Shown in pieces: positions 51,919-61,880 of a stretch of DNA of 64,000 bases. Origin of the DNA: an uncultured Clostridium sp. (lineage in GTDB: Bacteria > Bacillota > Clostridia > Lachnospirales > Lachnospiraceae); NCBI GenBank assembly GCA_945915475.1, contig CAMEFI010000012.1:1-64000 (forward strand). Reading direction: 5' to 3'. Below the pieces are notes generated by a model. It had not been told where the DNA came from, ran no database searches, and was given only the letters and a program-made list of their open reading frames with translations. The stretch's first letter is position 1. Every line of letters starts with the position of its first letter. The position numbers were made by a program, and so were the translations under genes.

Positions 51919-53274
51919 CTAACAATACCGCACGAAAATCATAACCATGGAGATGAGTATTACGATCACAGTTGCCGGCGCTGCCGTCTTACAATACTTA
52001 CCCCATCCAATCGGATAACCATTCTTTGCTGCCACAGAGGTCCCCACAACATTGGCAGATGCACCGATTGGTGTTGCACTACCTCCAATATCCGTACCCA
52101 TGGATAATGCCCAGGCAAGTACGGAAAGATCTGTTCCCGTTGTTGCAGCCAGACTCTTAATAACCGGAATCATGGTTGCCGCAAATGGAATATTATCCAC
52201 AAATGCACTGGCCACCGCAGACACCCATATAATAATGGCAATCATCACATAGATATTACCGCCACTGACATCTCCGATAAAGCCTGCAATCAGTTCCAGA
52301 ATACCGGTCTGTTCCAATCCACCTACAACCATAAACAAACCGATAAAGAACAACAGCGTCTTATAATCTACTTTCTTCAAAAGTCCCAAGGCATCTTTGC
52401 CAGCTGTAAGCAATGTAATCAACGCAATTACAGTGCCGATAAATGCAACCGTAAGATGTGTCGTTGCATGGGTGATCAGTAATACAACTGCACAGCCAAA
52501 AATCACACAACTGATAATAAAATCCTTCTTACTGGTAATTGCTTCCTTTGGATCCGGCATAGAAGATGGATCAAACTCCTGACCTTCCTCCTGAATCAAT
52601 TCTTTTCTGTATACCATAAAGAAATAGAAAATTACAACCACTAATGCCACACCGGCAATCAGACCGGTATTGGTGAGGAAATCACCAAAGGTATATCCTA
52701 AGGATGTTCCGATAATAATATTCGGCGGATCTCCACACATGGTGGCAGAACCACCTAAGTTCGCACAGAATATCTCCGATAAGATCATCGGAATCGGGTC
52801 AATCTTCAATAATTTTGCGAGTTCTACCGTAACAGCTGCCAGGAACAAGATAACAGTAATACTATCGATAAACATGGAAAGCACCGCAGCCATCACCATA
52901 AATACCACAAACAACGGAATCGGCTTATAGTTAACCAGTTTTGCCAGTCTCATACAAAGCCACTGGAAAAATCCCGCTTTTGCCATTCCCTCCACCATAA
53001 TCATCATACCTGCAATGAATATAATTGTTGCCCAGTTAATCCCGGAAGAAGATTCTTCTGCACCTACTGCGTACCAGAATCCCGGTGTGAAAATGCTTTG
53101 TACATTCAACGTGTCCACAATTGCACTCATGCTATGCATACCAAGACCGAACACCAATACAAGGGTCAGCACACCACATACAAGGGTAACAACCTGACGT
53201 TCAATCTTATCTAACACGATTAGTACAAACATTGCAACAAAGATAACCACTGCCAAAACCTGTGCCATTGTCAT
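51919..53274 (-). CDS. Ion transporter of the IT superfamily (SLC13/ArsB/CitMHS-like)
   Basis: This membrane protein of about 451 residues has 11-12 hydrophobic segments in two similar halves, each ending in a loop of the family: IFCANLGGSATMCGDPPNIIIGTSLG and ALSMGTDIGGSATPIGASANVVGTSVA. This inverted-repeat hairpin pattern is typical of ArsB/NhaD/SLC13-type carriers. The substrate could be an anion, a dicarboxylate or Na+/H+ and is not decided by the sequence. The ATG at 53274 has GGAGGA about eight bases upstream; the upstream frame to 53322 lacks a ribosome site. No ars genes are near. Confidence 0.82.
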   Translation of the reverse strand: MTMAQVLAVVIFVAMFVLIVLDKIERQVVTLVCGVLTLVLVFGLGMHSMSAIVDTLNVQSIFTPGFWYAVGAEESSSGINWATIIFIAGMMIMVEGMAKAGFFQWLCMRLAKLVNYKPIPLFVVFMVMAAVLSMFIDSITVILFLAAVTVELAKLLKIDPIPMILSEIFCANLGGSATMCGDPPNIIIGTSLGYTFGDFLTNTGLIAGVALVVVIFYFFMVYRKELIQEEGQEFDPSSMPDPKEAITSKKDFIISCVIFGCAVVLLITHATTHLTVAFIGTVIALITLLTAGKDALGLLKKVDYKTLLFFIGLFMVVGGLEQTGILELIAGFIGDVSGGNIYVMIAIIIWVSAVASAFVDNIPFAATMIPVIKSLAATTGTDLSVLAWALSMGTDIGGSATPIGASANVVGTSVAAKNGYPIGWGKYCKTAAPATVIVILISMVMIFVRYC

Positions 53275-53451
53275 CTTTTCTCTCCTCCTATATTCCCTTA
53301 CCGTTTCATTCCTCAAATGCAAACGGCATTTTATCCGTCCTTTATAATAGCATTATGAAGAAAATAAATATATAGACACAGTTCATAATTTTTTCGTCCT
53401 TTTTTGTAAAATTTTCGACATATCGTTAAAAGGCTGTTGGTTTGTATGATT

Positions 53452-55545
53452 TTATTCCTCTTTTGTTCCCGGATATACCGTCCCGTCAAAAATCAACACA
53501 TCGCGTGGGTTCTCATTGGTATTCCTATCCACATTCAATGCATCTACTTCTTCTCTTGTTAGAATCATTTCATCCGGCAGTGTATAATTCTCCCGGTCAT
53601 AAAGAATACCATATGTATAATCCTCGTCTGCTCTCCATGTATCCGTTTCTTCATCATATTCAAATGTTACATCTGCGGTTCTGTCATGTCCCGCAACGTC
53701 TGTGAATTCCATATTTTGAATCATGATAGAGGCTGTCGGATAATCCTGAAACTTTGCTCCTTTTATAAATTCCTCATGTTCATCAATATATCTTCCGTCT
53801 ACCCATATATTACTCACGTTATGAATTGGACTAGATGAGATTACATATGAGTATTCATGATTCTCTACGCCCTTGGTCAAATATGCATAGCAGGGCCAAG
53901 TACTATGGTCACTGCCCACCCGAATCCAGCTGCTGTATTCAATCATATCCAGTGCATCATCTAGCATTTTCTCATATTTTTCATTGTCTTTATTTGCAAG
54001 TTGCCGATACTCCTCCCATTTTGCTTCCATACGTTCCATTGTTCCCGTTGTTGCAAAATCGTCTGCCGAACCATCAAACAGGTACAGTTTTTCGATATGG
54101 TCAACATACAGCGGATTATGGTCTCCACTTCCAAATCCACCATATGTTTCTGTTACCCCATCTTTGCTTATATTGATAAGACAATGATCGTTAGGAACTG
54201 CTGTTATTTCACAGTCAGGTGCTAACATTCTTGCCACTGTTGCTATGGTATGCGGAACTCCATATGAACTAAGTACATATGGATATAACGCTTCCAGCAA
54301 GAAACTGTCCGTTGAATCTTTATACATTTCATTGGTATGATACCACAAACCATGCTCCGGATAAATAGATGTACAAAGAAACGGATACTGGATATAACCC
54401 GTTATATCCTGCTCTACCACCTCCTGCGGATATAATGCCAAATCCATGCCGCCTGCCACTGCACTCATTTTGTCAAAGAAGGACATATCCGCTGTTGTAT
54501 AAGTCTCCAGTAAATAATTATACATATCCTTTACCGGTACACACTCCACTGTAACACCTGTATCACGTCCTTTATCAATCTGTAAAAAACTAAAAGGTCC
54601 CACATCCGTAGAAATAACATATGAGCTCTTCCCGTCAGCCATTTTCATCAAATGAAGTGTCCCTCCATCCGAAGAATCCCCTTGCCTCTTACATATATAT
54701 CCTCCCTTTACACGCCCTGTTTTTTTGTTTTCATACTCCACATCAATAAAACGTTCCACTGTAGGGCGAATTTCGCATTGCGTAGTACTCCCTTCTTCAC
54801 GATATATACTTTCCGTGTCCAAAAAATAAAAGCTTTCCGGATTCGGATTATCCGTTCTTACATAGAAGTATTCATTAAAAGGCGGCAGCAATGGTGAAAT
54901 GGAATAAGAATATATAACTTTATCTCTTACTTCAATTGCACATGTCGTTCTCACCCCTCCTGCCATAGCCGTAATCATTGTCGTTCCTTCTTTTAACGCA
55001 GTGATTTCTGCCTTTTTTTCATCTTTCTTGGAAACCTTTACCACGGAAGTATCACTACTTGTCCATACAATGTTCAAGTTGGTTGCATTTGACGGAGTAA
55101 CACTGGCAGTAATAACTGCATTCTCTCCCTCTGTCAGACAAAGTTCCGATTTATTTAACTGAATTGAAGTAACTTTAATGTCTTTTTTACTAACTGTGAC
55201 CTTATACACATACTTGACCTTACATTGTTTTTTCCCTTTTTTGTATGTAATAATCTCATTTATTTTTACAAAACCTTTTTTCTTGGCTGTTACTTTTAAT
55301 TTGGTACCTTTCTTTTTGACAGATACAATGCCTTTTTTTGAAAGACAGTAGGAAACTTTCTTTATTTTATAACCTTTTTTCTTCGGTGCCTGTAAAGTTT
55401 TCGTTTTTTCACTTTCAAGCGAAAGTGAAAAACTTTTGGTTTTTGTCGTAATTTTTTTGCCACTGGCATTAACAGAAGAAACAAAGATATTTGACAACAA
55501 AAATACAAACACAAAATAAAAAATCAAAACATTCCTTTTTTTCAT
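53452..55545 (-). CDS. Secreted protein with Ig-like (Big_2) domain and transglutaminase-like region
   Basis: This protein of about 697 residues has a signal peptide (VLIFYFVFVFLLSNIFVSSVNA), then a very Lys-rich repeat-like region, then a Big_2 domain (VTSIQLNKSELCLTEGENAVITASVTPSNATNLNIVWTSSD). The large C-terminal part is of unknown family. Its segment SSYGVPHTIATVARMLAPDCEITAVPNDHCLINI followed by YGGFGSGDHNPLY could be a papain-like/transglutaminase fold. The ATG at 55545 has AGGAGG nine bases upstream. It is last in the minus-strand run of surface genes. Probably surface-bound; exact role unknown. Confidence 0.7.
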   Translation of the reverse strand: MKKRNVLIFYFVFVFLLSNIFVSSVNASGKKITTKTKSFSLSLESEKTKTLQAPKKKGYKIKKVSYCLSKKGIVSVKKKGTKLKVTAKKKGFVKINEIITYKKGKKQCKVKYVYKVTVSKKDIKVTSIQLNKSELCLTEGENAVITASVTPSNATNLNIVWTSSDTSVVKVSKKDEKKAEITALKEGTTMITAMAGGVRTTCAIEVRDKVIYSYSISPLLPPFNEYFYVRTDNPNPESFYFLDTESIYREEGSTTQCEIRPTVERFIDVEYENKKTGRVKGGYICKRQGDSSDGGTLHLMKMADGKSSYVISTDVGPFSFLQIDKGRDTGVTVECVPVKDMYNYLLETYTTADMSFFDKMSAVAGGMDLALYPQEVVEQDITGYIQYPFLCTSIYPEHGLWYHTNEMYKDSTDSFLLEALYPYVLSSYGVPHTIATVARMLAPDCEITAVPNDHCLINISKDGVTETYGGFGSGDHNPLYVDHIEKLYLFDGSADDFATTGTMERMEAKWEEYRQLANKDNEKYEKMLDDALDMIEYSSWIRVGSDHSTWPCYAYLTKGVENHEYSYVISSSPIHNVSNIWVDGRYIDEHEEFIKGAKFQDYPTASIMIQNMEFTDVAGHDRTADVTFEYDEETDTWRADEDYTYGILYDRENYTLPDEMILTREEVDALNVDRNTNENPRDVLIFDGTVYPGTKEE

Positions 55546-55560
55546 AACAGTTAACCTCCT

Positions 55561-55713
55561 ATTCTTTTTTCTGTTTTTCCCTGATAACAGACAATTCCGC
55601 TTCCAGCTTTGTAATATCAAAATTGCCTGATTTGTCTTCAATGATACCGTTGTAATTCCTTTATTAATCTTTGATTTTACCACATCAATTGCATTCTGAT
55701 CTTTCACTCCCAT
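55561..55713 (-). pseudogene. Possible remnant of a small frameshifted gene
   Basis: Between two surface-protein genes, one frame reads from an ATG at 55713 (VKDQNAIDVVKSKINKGIT). A second frame then continues as a plausible coiled-coil tail (GIIEDKSGNFDITKLEAELS...) to a TAG near 55562. A single frameshift would join them into a 50-55 residue protein. It may equally be chance. Confidence 0.25.
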
Positions 55714-55720
55714 CCTTCGC

Positions 55721-58186
55721 CTATTCCTCTACTACATCTATGTCTGCTAACGCCTGGACATTGGTATCCACTAATTCATTCTGCTTTTTGTTATAGATAT
55801 ATAAATCCCCGTTACCTTTCTTCATGTTATAATCCGTCAGATAGTAAAAGCTACCGTCTTCTAAGACCATATAGTCATTAACATCATCCGCCAGTTTAAC
55901 TTGTTTACCATTCTTCAAACAGTATACGCTGTATGTTTCCAGCTCATCCTCTTCCTTCTCAAAATCCGTTGTGTAAAACAAGCAGGATTTTCCATCTATA
56001 TCTTCAGCAAACATCGAATATACACCCGAAGCAATCCTTTCTACCTCATCATTGTTGTACATCATCAGGGTACCTTCTCCTCCATCACAATAGGCAGCTC
56101 CATCCGCGTCCCATTCTTTTAGATAATATACCGTATTACCATCAATTTTGATAAATTGAAAAGGTCCAACTGGTGTCATTACAGCTACATTATCTATCCT
56201 TTTCTTATTCCGGTACAATCCGGCAGCCATATTATCCGAATCATAATCCTTTACATATATGATATCATCCTTAGCAGAATCCAAATATGTATACCCCAGA
56301 ACATCCGTATCATAGATTTCTTCTTTCTGGAGTTCCCCTTCTGTTATCTTTATCTTCACCAAATCTCCATCCTGCAGAAAAGTTATACAGCCTGCATCCT
56401 CATGCAGGCAAATGTCATATGCACCTTGCAGGGTTCTGTCCGGAAGCTCACAAGCAACACCTCCAAGTGCTAATACAGCTTTGCTATTAGAACTATCCTT
56501 CGGAAACAAATTCTGAAGTCTGATAACCAAACCTTCAACAGTAATATCCTCAACCGTGCCGTCTTCTCCCATGCACTCAGACAGCTTTACCGACTGAACT
56601 GCAGTATCATCATTACATGCAAAAATACCTGCAGCCTTTTGTTCAGCATAATCATAACATTTTCCCTGCCCGGTTATCCGTCCGATTTCTTTTGATTCCG
56701 TCCCATTGTAATAATAATAGACTGTATCCGTTACAGAAAATGTTGCCTGCTCAATCTCCGCATTCAATTCATTCCAGCTTGCAGCCGTCTCATATGCCTC
56801 GTAAGCAGCGAAATATTCCGCATAAGCTTCTTCCCATTTTTCATATGCCTTATTGTACTTCTTGCAAGCCTTTTCATATGCTTTCTCATCATCATAGTCA
56901 GACCTTTCCGGATATTCCGGTAATTCCGGATATTCCGGTTCCTCCACCACTTCACCAGATGCAACATCATTGATAATATAATCTGCAGCATTTAATTGTT
57001 TTTTCTCATTTACTGTATAATATACCTCACCGGTATTATATACTTTCAGTACATAAGTATTCAAATCTGATGTACCGGTCAATGCACTTTCGTCTATATT
57101 CTCAGCAAGCTTTTTACTGTTACCATCAAAGTCAGCCAGATACAATTCCTGTACTTCATTCACATAGCAGATTTTTGAAAAATCATCTGATACGGCAAAC
57201 CAGTTATGCTCTGTATCCGACAGCATCTTTTCTATTCCATTTTCCTTACAATACAAACCGGAACCACCACAATATACAATTCTGCTTCCATCACTATTTA
57301 CCTTAAATTGCTCTACATTCCTTCCTATTTTTTCCTTTGTCTCGAAATTATAGGCATATAAATCCCCATTTTTTATATAAAAAATCCGGCTACCATTTTC
57401 CGTAACCTCATAATACCCCTCAATTTTTGAATCAATTTTCACCGGTTCCGTATCCGGATCTTTCAATGAACGGTAATATAATGAATACTGAATGTCGTGA
57501 TCATCCTCTTCTTCATCATAGGATCGCAGCATATCTTCAGGATAAACAATACGCTCCTCATCTTCATATACTGTTACATAATCCTCAATCTTATCCGGTT
57601 CCGCTTCCTGATCTTCATAATATTCATCCTCATAGTATTCGTCCTCATAGTATTCATCCTCATCTTCATCCTCATAGTATTCATCTTCATCATACTCTTC
57701 TGTAGCAACCATTGCTTCATCATATTCATATTCATCTTTATTCTCTGTTTTCTCAAGAATCTTCCCACTGAGCATATTGACATCTTCTTTACCATCCTTC
57801 ATGTACAGTCTGTCATCCTTAACATAGAACAGCCGGCTCGTATTCTTCTTCCCTGTCTTCCAAACAATGCACAAAGCCCCCACACCTGCTATCAGAACAA
57901 CCGCTAATACCAGAAGTATATATACCCCCTTCTTCTTTGTCCTTCCATCAGCAAGAGATTTTTTTTCATTCTCCTTTTCCAGTCCCATCTGTTGTGCAAT
58001 ACGATTGCCGCAAGCCGGACAGAATTCATATCCGGAATCCAGCTTATTGCCACAGGCGGGACAAAATAATATTTCTGCGTCTTTCTGTTCTGTGTTATTC
58101 TTCTCTGACTCCACCTTTGCACCACAGTTTGCACAAAACAATGCTTCATCTGGCAGTTCCTTCTTACAACTTGTACATATTTTCAT
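55721..58186 (-). CDS. Double zinc-ribbon membrane protein with acidic repeats and large extracytoplasmic region
   Basis: This is an 821-residue protein. Two zinc ribbons open it (CTSCKKELPDEALFCANCG and CPACGNKLDSGYEFCPACG), then a basic stretch and one membrane helix (GVYILLVLAVVLIAGVGALCIVW). The outside part begins with an extremely acidic region containing repeated DEYYE units and continues with many strands of the form YYxxxGDLYxY, suggesting a beta-propeller-like fold. A helical Tyr/Glu-rich segment with PEYPELPEYPE lies near residue 420. It is followed and preceded by other surface genes on the same strand. Function unknown; the architecture suggests sensing across the membrane. GGAG is seven bases before the ATG. 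Confidence 0.7.
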   Translation of the reverse strand: MKICTSCKKELPDEALFCANCGAKVESEKNNTEQKDAEILFCPACGNKLDSGYEFCPACGNRIAQQMGLEKENEKKSLADGRTKKKGVYILLVLAVVLIAGVGALCIVWKTGKKNTSRLFYVKDDRLYMKDGKEDVNMLSGKILEKTENKDEYEYDEAMVATEEYDEDEYYEDEDEDEYYEDEYYEDEYYEDQEAEPDKIEDYVTVYEDEERIVYPEDMLRSYDEEEDDHDIQYSLYYRSLKDPDTEPVKIDSKIEGYYEVTENGSRIFYIKNGDLYAYNFETKEKIGRNVEQFKVNSDGSRIVYCGGSGLYCKENGIEKMLSDTEHNWFAVSDDFSKICYVNEVQELYLADFDGNSKKLAENIDESALTGTSDLNTYVLKVYNTGEVYYTVNEKKQLNAADYIINDVASGEVVEEPEYPELPEYPERSDYDDEKAYEKACKKYNKAYEKWEEAYAEYFAAYEAYETAASWNELNAEIEQATFSVTDTVYYYYNGTESKEIGRITGQGKCYDYAEQKAAGIFACNDDTAVQSVKLSECMGEDGTVEDITVEGLVIRLQNLFPKDSSNSKAVLALGGVACELPDRTLQGAYDICLHEDAGCITFLQDGDLVKIKITEGELQKEEIYDTDVLGYTYLDSAKDDIIYVKDYDSDNMAAGLYRNKKRIDNVAVMTPVGPFQFIKIDGNTVYYLKEWDADGAAYCDGGEGTLMMYNNDEVERIASGVYSMFAEDIDGKSCLFYTTDFEKEEDELETYSVYCLKNGKQVKLADDVNDYMVLEDGSFYYLTDYNMKKGNGDLYIYNKKQNELVDTNVQALADIDVVEE
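57612..57690. repeat. In-frame 15-base tandem repeats encoding DEYYE
   Basis: Units of the form ATAGTATTCATCCTC occur about four to five times, with a shorter ATCTTCATC variant between. Changes in copy number would keep the reading frame. Confidence 0.75.
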
Positions 58187-58254
58187 TTGTTTTCTCCTAT
58201 CCTCTTTCTTTGTTTTCTGTGGTTTTTGAAATCCATGACCGGTCTTTTCCCCTT

Positions 58255-59799
58255 CTAATATGAAAAGTCCAGTGCATTTGCCAAATTTTCAGGTGTAATA
58301 TCTGCCACCGTTTCAAAAATATTAATTGCATCCTTTTTCAGCTTTTCTATCTGCTTATTTGCCTTTTTAGCAGTTACTTCTTTGCCATCTATGGTTGATT
58401 TCATCTTCTCCGGACTGCAATAGGTTAACGCTTCCTCATTTCCCTGTTCTACAAGAAGCTGAGCCGTATTACATGCAATGCTTTTGCTTAATACCATATT
58501 GGTTCCATCATAACTATATGCATCCATATTATTATTGCCACCCACTTCTATTGCATAATTATCACTCACGATAACCCCCTGTCTTTCTTTCAGATAAGTA
58601 TCAAATGCACCCGGAATCAGATACGGGCTGCCAAACTCTGTCTCAGGAAACATAATGGGAACCACCCTTTGTTCCCTGATGGCAAACAACATTCCGGTTC
58701 TCTCAAGTGTATCCTCCCCAATACTCAGCATAATCTCCGGCATGTCATTGTCATCCAGATAAACAAGGGAAAAATGTGCGACAGCTTCCGGATGCATCTC
58801 CCTTACAGAAACTATAGCATCAAGAAATGCCTGTGCCGCTTCAGCCGATTCCGGAAAACCGACATTAATTATATCCATGTTACCATCTGCCACTGCAACA
58901 ATAAAATCATAATAAGCCTTTCTCCAGACAAAATCCGGGTTCATCTCCAACGCCAGCACAACCGGTCCTGCCTCCATTGTTTCCGGAGTAATTTGAATCT
59001 GCTGTTCCACATCCATATAATACTGTTTTGTCATCTTAACCGTATGGGTGCCAGAAAACAAATAATCCACATGATAAGTAACGGTTCCATCTCCGTTTGC
59101 CGTTAATTGATCCTGCGGCACATCTGCACCGTCAAATGCAAAGGCTGCTCCCTCCGGCATTACAATATCAATATCTTCTGCTAACATATCCGGTTCTTCC
59201 AGCTTCCAGGTTGGAAAGATAAGAAACCTTTTTTCTTCCTGCTGTCTTACTATAAAAACATCTGAAAAAATCTCTTTATTATCCTTATCCAATAGTATAA
59301 GCCTATATTGTTTCTGCCCTGTTTTGTTATTATCCTCCTGTGCGTCAGACTCCATCCCAAGCTCTTCTAAATGATAGGATTGCACTGTAGAAAATTCATC
59401 TGCCGCCCATGTTTCGTATTCGTCACTGTCCGCCCTTAAATACTGAAAGTAATCATATGCATCTTTCCACCTTCGCTCTGTAAGTGCATCGGCAAATGCC
59501 TTCATATATGCCTCATCACCAGTTTGATATAATCCGACTCCGATACCTGCCCCAGACAATATCAGGATAACAAGCCCCACTATCAATGCTATTTTCAATC
59601 CTTTTTTCGGTTTTTTAACCGGCATCACTATAATCGGTTGATCCAAGTCCCAGTATTCTTCTGCTATCTGCAAATTTGTCTGTTCATCAGCTTTTATATT
59701 TGCATTAACTTCACTGGAATTCATCTGCAGCTTTGTACCGCAATACATACAAAATGATGAATCATTATCATTTTCTTTTCCACATTTACGACAAAACAT
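58255..59799 (-). CDS. Zinc-ribbon membrane protein, TcaA-like architecture
   Basis: This 514-residue protein begins with a zinc ribbon (CRKCGKENDNDSSFCMYCG), followed by a linker, one membrane helix (IALIVGLVILILSGAGIGVGL) and an extracytoplasmic part. There, ADALTERRWKDAYDYFQ and FSGTHTVKMTKQYYMDVEQQIQI resemble the repeated domains of the TcaA family, which has been tied to glycopeptide response and cell-wall stress. The C-terminal 200 residues are unknown. Its ATG directly follows the stop codon of the upstream gene with no gap. Confidence 0.7.
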   Translation of the reverse strand: MFCRKCGKENDNDSSFCMYCGTKLQMNSSEVNANIKADEQTNLQIAEEYWDLDQPIIVMPVKKPKKGLKIALIVGLVILILSGAGIGVGLYQTGDEAYMKAFADALTERRWKDAYDYFQYLRADSDEYETWAADEFSTVQSYHLEELGMESDAQEDNNKTGQKQYRLILLDKDNKEIFSDVFIVRQQEEKRFLIFPTWKLEEPDMLAEDIDIVMPEGAAFAFDGADVPQDQLTANGDGTVTYHVDYLFSGTHTVKMTKQYYMDVEQQIQITPETMEAGPVVLALEMNPDFVWRKAYYDFIVAVADGNMDIINVGFPESAEAAQAFLDAIVSVREMHPEAVAHFSLVYLDDNDMPEIMLSIGEDTLERTGMLFAIREQRVVPIMFPETEFGSPYLIPGAFDTYLKERQGVIVSDNYAIEVGGNNNMDAYSYDGTNMVLSKSIACNTAQLLVEQGNEEALTYCSPEKMKSTIDGKEVTAKKANKQIEKLKKDAINIFETVADITPENLANALDFSY

Positions 59800-61638
59800 C
59801 TATCGTGTCTCCCCTTTAATTACTTTGCTCCATGCTCCCGTTACCGTCATCTTCTTTCCATTTACAGTGGAGGTTTTGTAAGAGCGTACCCGTACATAAT
59901 AAGTAGACTTTTTCTTTAATTTGCTTATCGTCCGGGAAGTCTTGCCTTTCTTATTTATGGTGATTGTTTTGCAATTCTTTTTAAACTTTTTATCGCCGGC
60001 ATACTGTACCTGATATCCTGTCGCCTTAGAATCCTTCTTCCAGGTAATTGCAAGCTTTTTGATTCCTGTCTTCACTGACGCACTCTGCTGTCTTGGCTTT
60101 ACTTTCATTGTAGCCGTTACCGTACACGCATTATAATTCTTAGCGGCAGGACAGGTTATCGTAATAACCGCAATACCGGTACCCTTAATTGTAATCATTC
60201 CGGTGGTATCCACGCTTGCCACTTTGGCATTGGAGGTCTGATAAGAAAGTTTCCCCTCACCGGAGGTCAGCTTGGCTCCCAAAGCAAAAGCTCTTGCACC
60301 ATAGGTCTTTACCACTGATTTTTTACATGAAATGGATGGCGTTGCCTTCTCAATTGTAAAAGGCACCGTCACATCTCCAGTATACATACCGGTTCCACTG
60401 ATGACTGCCGTTGCGGTTCCTGCATCTATATTGTTCGTGTATGAAACTGTATAATCCACATCCTGCACAAGACTATAACTTCCATTCGTCACTGAAAATG
60501 CCGGCGTCTGTTCCTTTCCATTATAGACACAGCTGCCCGATGCCAGTGCGACACTGCATTGTGCAATATTCGCCAATTTTACCGGCAGCGGGTAGACAGA
60601 ATCCCCACGAAACTCCCAAGGAAACCAGTCTGCATTACTTCCACGATTTGCATTCAACTGGCTTAAGAACTGGGCAGACTTCATGTAGGTATCCGTGTAT
60701 GCCTTATTATTCAGCTCTGTTCCTGCCGTGGAGCCAAAGTTGGTTGCTGCTGCCGTATCTAACGTGTAACAGTTTGCTACGATGAAACTTGCACTACCTA
60801 CAATCCCCCCTGTTTCCCCCGTCTTTCCGGTTACCTTTCCCGTATTAAAGCAATTCTGCATGGAGCCGTAAAAGGTACCGCACACCCCTCCGGCACATCT
60901 TGGTCCGGTCACAGTGCCCATATTGCAGCAGTTCTCTATTACAGCATTATCAGAAGCAAAATATCCGGCAATACCACCTGCCTCGCTGACATAAGACCCT
61001 GTTGTCACTATACTACTATCTGATGTACAGTTTTTAATCGTCACATTTTTATCGTCACAATATCCAACAATACCACCTGCATAACCACTGTAACAATCAT
61101 TCATTATCTGGGAATCACACACATGGCAGTTTAAAATACTGGCTCCGTAGCAGGCTTCGGCAGCAATTCCAGCAACAGCAACATCAGAATACCCTGAGAC
61201 ATGGCTAAAGGAGCTGTTGCTCACCGTTACATTCTTAACCTCGCCGGACACAGAATTAAACAGCCCAACATTACCGGTGCTTACCACAATAATGCCGGAT
61301 ATGGTATATCCGCATCCATCAAAGGTGCCGGCAAAACCGTCAATCGGCGTAAAGTTATTTACCGTCACTCCATCAAAGACAATATCATTTGTAAGCTTAA
61401 TTACTTTGTCCCTATAGTTATTCCCATTGTTCACCTTTTGTGCAAATTCATTTAACTCCCTTGCGTTGGATATGGTCAGATCCGCAACAGCACTTCTCTG
61501 CTCTAACTCGGTTTCCACAATTGCCGCACTTTCTAATCCGGCTGCCTGTAAAACCGTGGTTGACGGTATTGCACTCAACACAATAACTGCACTTAATGCT
61601 GCTGTAACAATTCTTTTCTTTACATTTCTTTTTTTCAT
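59800..61638 (-). CDS. Secreted surface protein with GLUG, MBG/Big-like and fibronectin type III domains
   Basis: This 612-residue protein has a signal peptide (VTAALSAVIVLSAIPSTTVLQA), then GLUG-type beta-helix repeats (AGGIVGYCDDKNVTIKNC, AGGIAGYFASDNAVIENC, AGGVCGTF, TGGIVGSASF) up to about residue 300. Bacterial Ig-like domains follow (YNGKEQTPAFSVTNGSYSLVQDVDYTVSYTNN; ISCKKSVVKTYGARAFALGA) and then a C-terminal FN3-like domain (KKLAITWKKDSKATGYQVQY). There is no sortase motif. GGGAGGAG precedes the ATG. It probably lies in the cell envelope and is first in an operon with the two zinc-ribbon genes. Confidence 0.8.
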   Translation of the reverse strand: MKKRNVKKRIVTAALSAVIVLSAIPSTTVLQAAGLESAAIVETELEQRSAVADLTISNARELNEFAQKVNNGNNYRDKVIKLTNDIVFDGVTVNNFTPIDGFAGTFDGCGYTISGIIVVSTGNVGLFNSVSGEVKNVTVSNSSFSHVSGYSDVAVAGIAAEACYGASILNCHVCDSQIMNDCYSGYAGGIVGYCDDKNVTIKNCTSDSSIVTTGSYVSEAGGIAGYFASDNAVIENCCNMGTVTGPRCAGGVCGTFYGSMQNCFNTGKVTGKTGETGGIVGSASFIVANCYTLDTAAATNFGSTAGTELNNKAYTDTYMKSAQFLSQLNANRGSNADWFPWEFRGDSVYPLPVKLANIAQCSVALASGSCVYNGKEQTPAFSVTNGSYSLVQDVDYTVSYTNNIDAGTATAVISGTGMYTGDVTVPFTIEKATPSISCKKSVVKTYGARAFALGAKLTSGEGKLSYQTSNAKVASVDTTGMITIKGTGIAVITITCPAAKNYNACTVTATMKVKPRQQSASVKTGIKKLAITWKKDSKATGYQVQYAGDKKFKKNCKTITINKKGKTSRTISKLKKKSTYYVRVRSYKTSTVNGKKMTVTGAWSKVIKGETR

Positions 61639-61699
61639 CGTTTTTTACTCCTCCCTGTAAATTTAATCATTTTTCTTATCGTTCTTTTTCCGATTACAT

Positions 61700-61749
61700 T
61701 AGCCGTTTACTGCTAATAGCATTGTAGCCCGTAAACGGCTATTTTGCAA
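61700..61749 (-). promoter_or_regulatory. Promoter of the surface-protein operon inside an inverted repeat
   Basis: On the minus strand, TTGCAA (61749-61744), 17-base spacer, TACAAT (61726-61721). TAGCCGTTTAC at 61700-61710 and its complement GTAAACGGCTA at 61731-61741 flank the -10 box symmetrically, like an operator. Confidence 0.55.
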
Positions 61750-61880
61750 GTACCGGTACATATTTTCCTTGCACCATTTCCTATGATTCAAAACATAACT
61801 CATCCTATCATATCTTTTCTCTCTTTTGCAGATTTCTGCACATTCTACAGTTCAGATGTCATAAACTACCAAAAAACAGC

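Noticed and set aside
51919-53274. Arsenite efflux pump ArsB
   Set aside because: The fold is shared by several transporter families and no arsenic genes are nearby.
57612-57690. CRISPR-like array
   Set aside because: The repeats are 15-base in-frame coding units with no spacers and no cas genes nearby.
57497-57907. Long plus-strand frame rich in Ile, Phe and His opposite the acidic-repeat protein
   Set aside because: It is the mirror of the Glu/Asp/Tyr codons of the minus-strand gene, with no ribosome site; repeat composition explains it.
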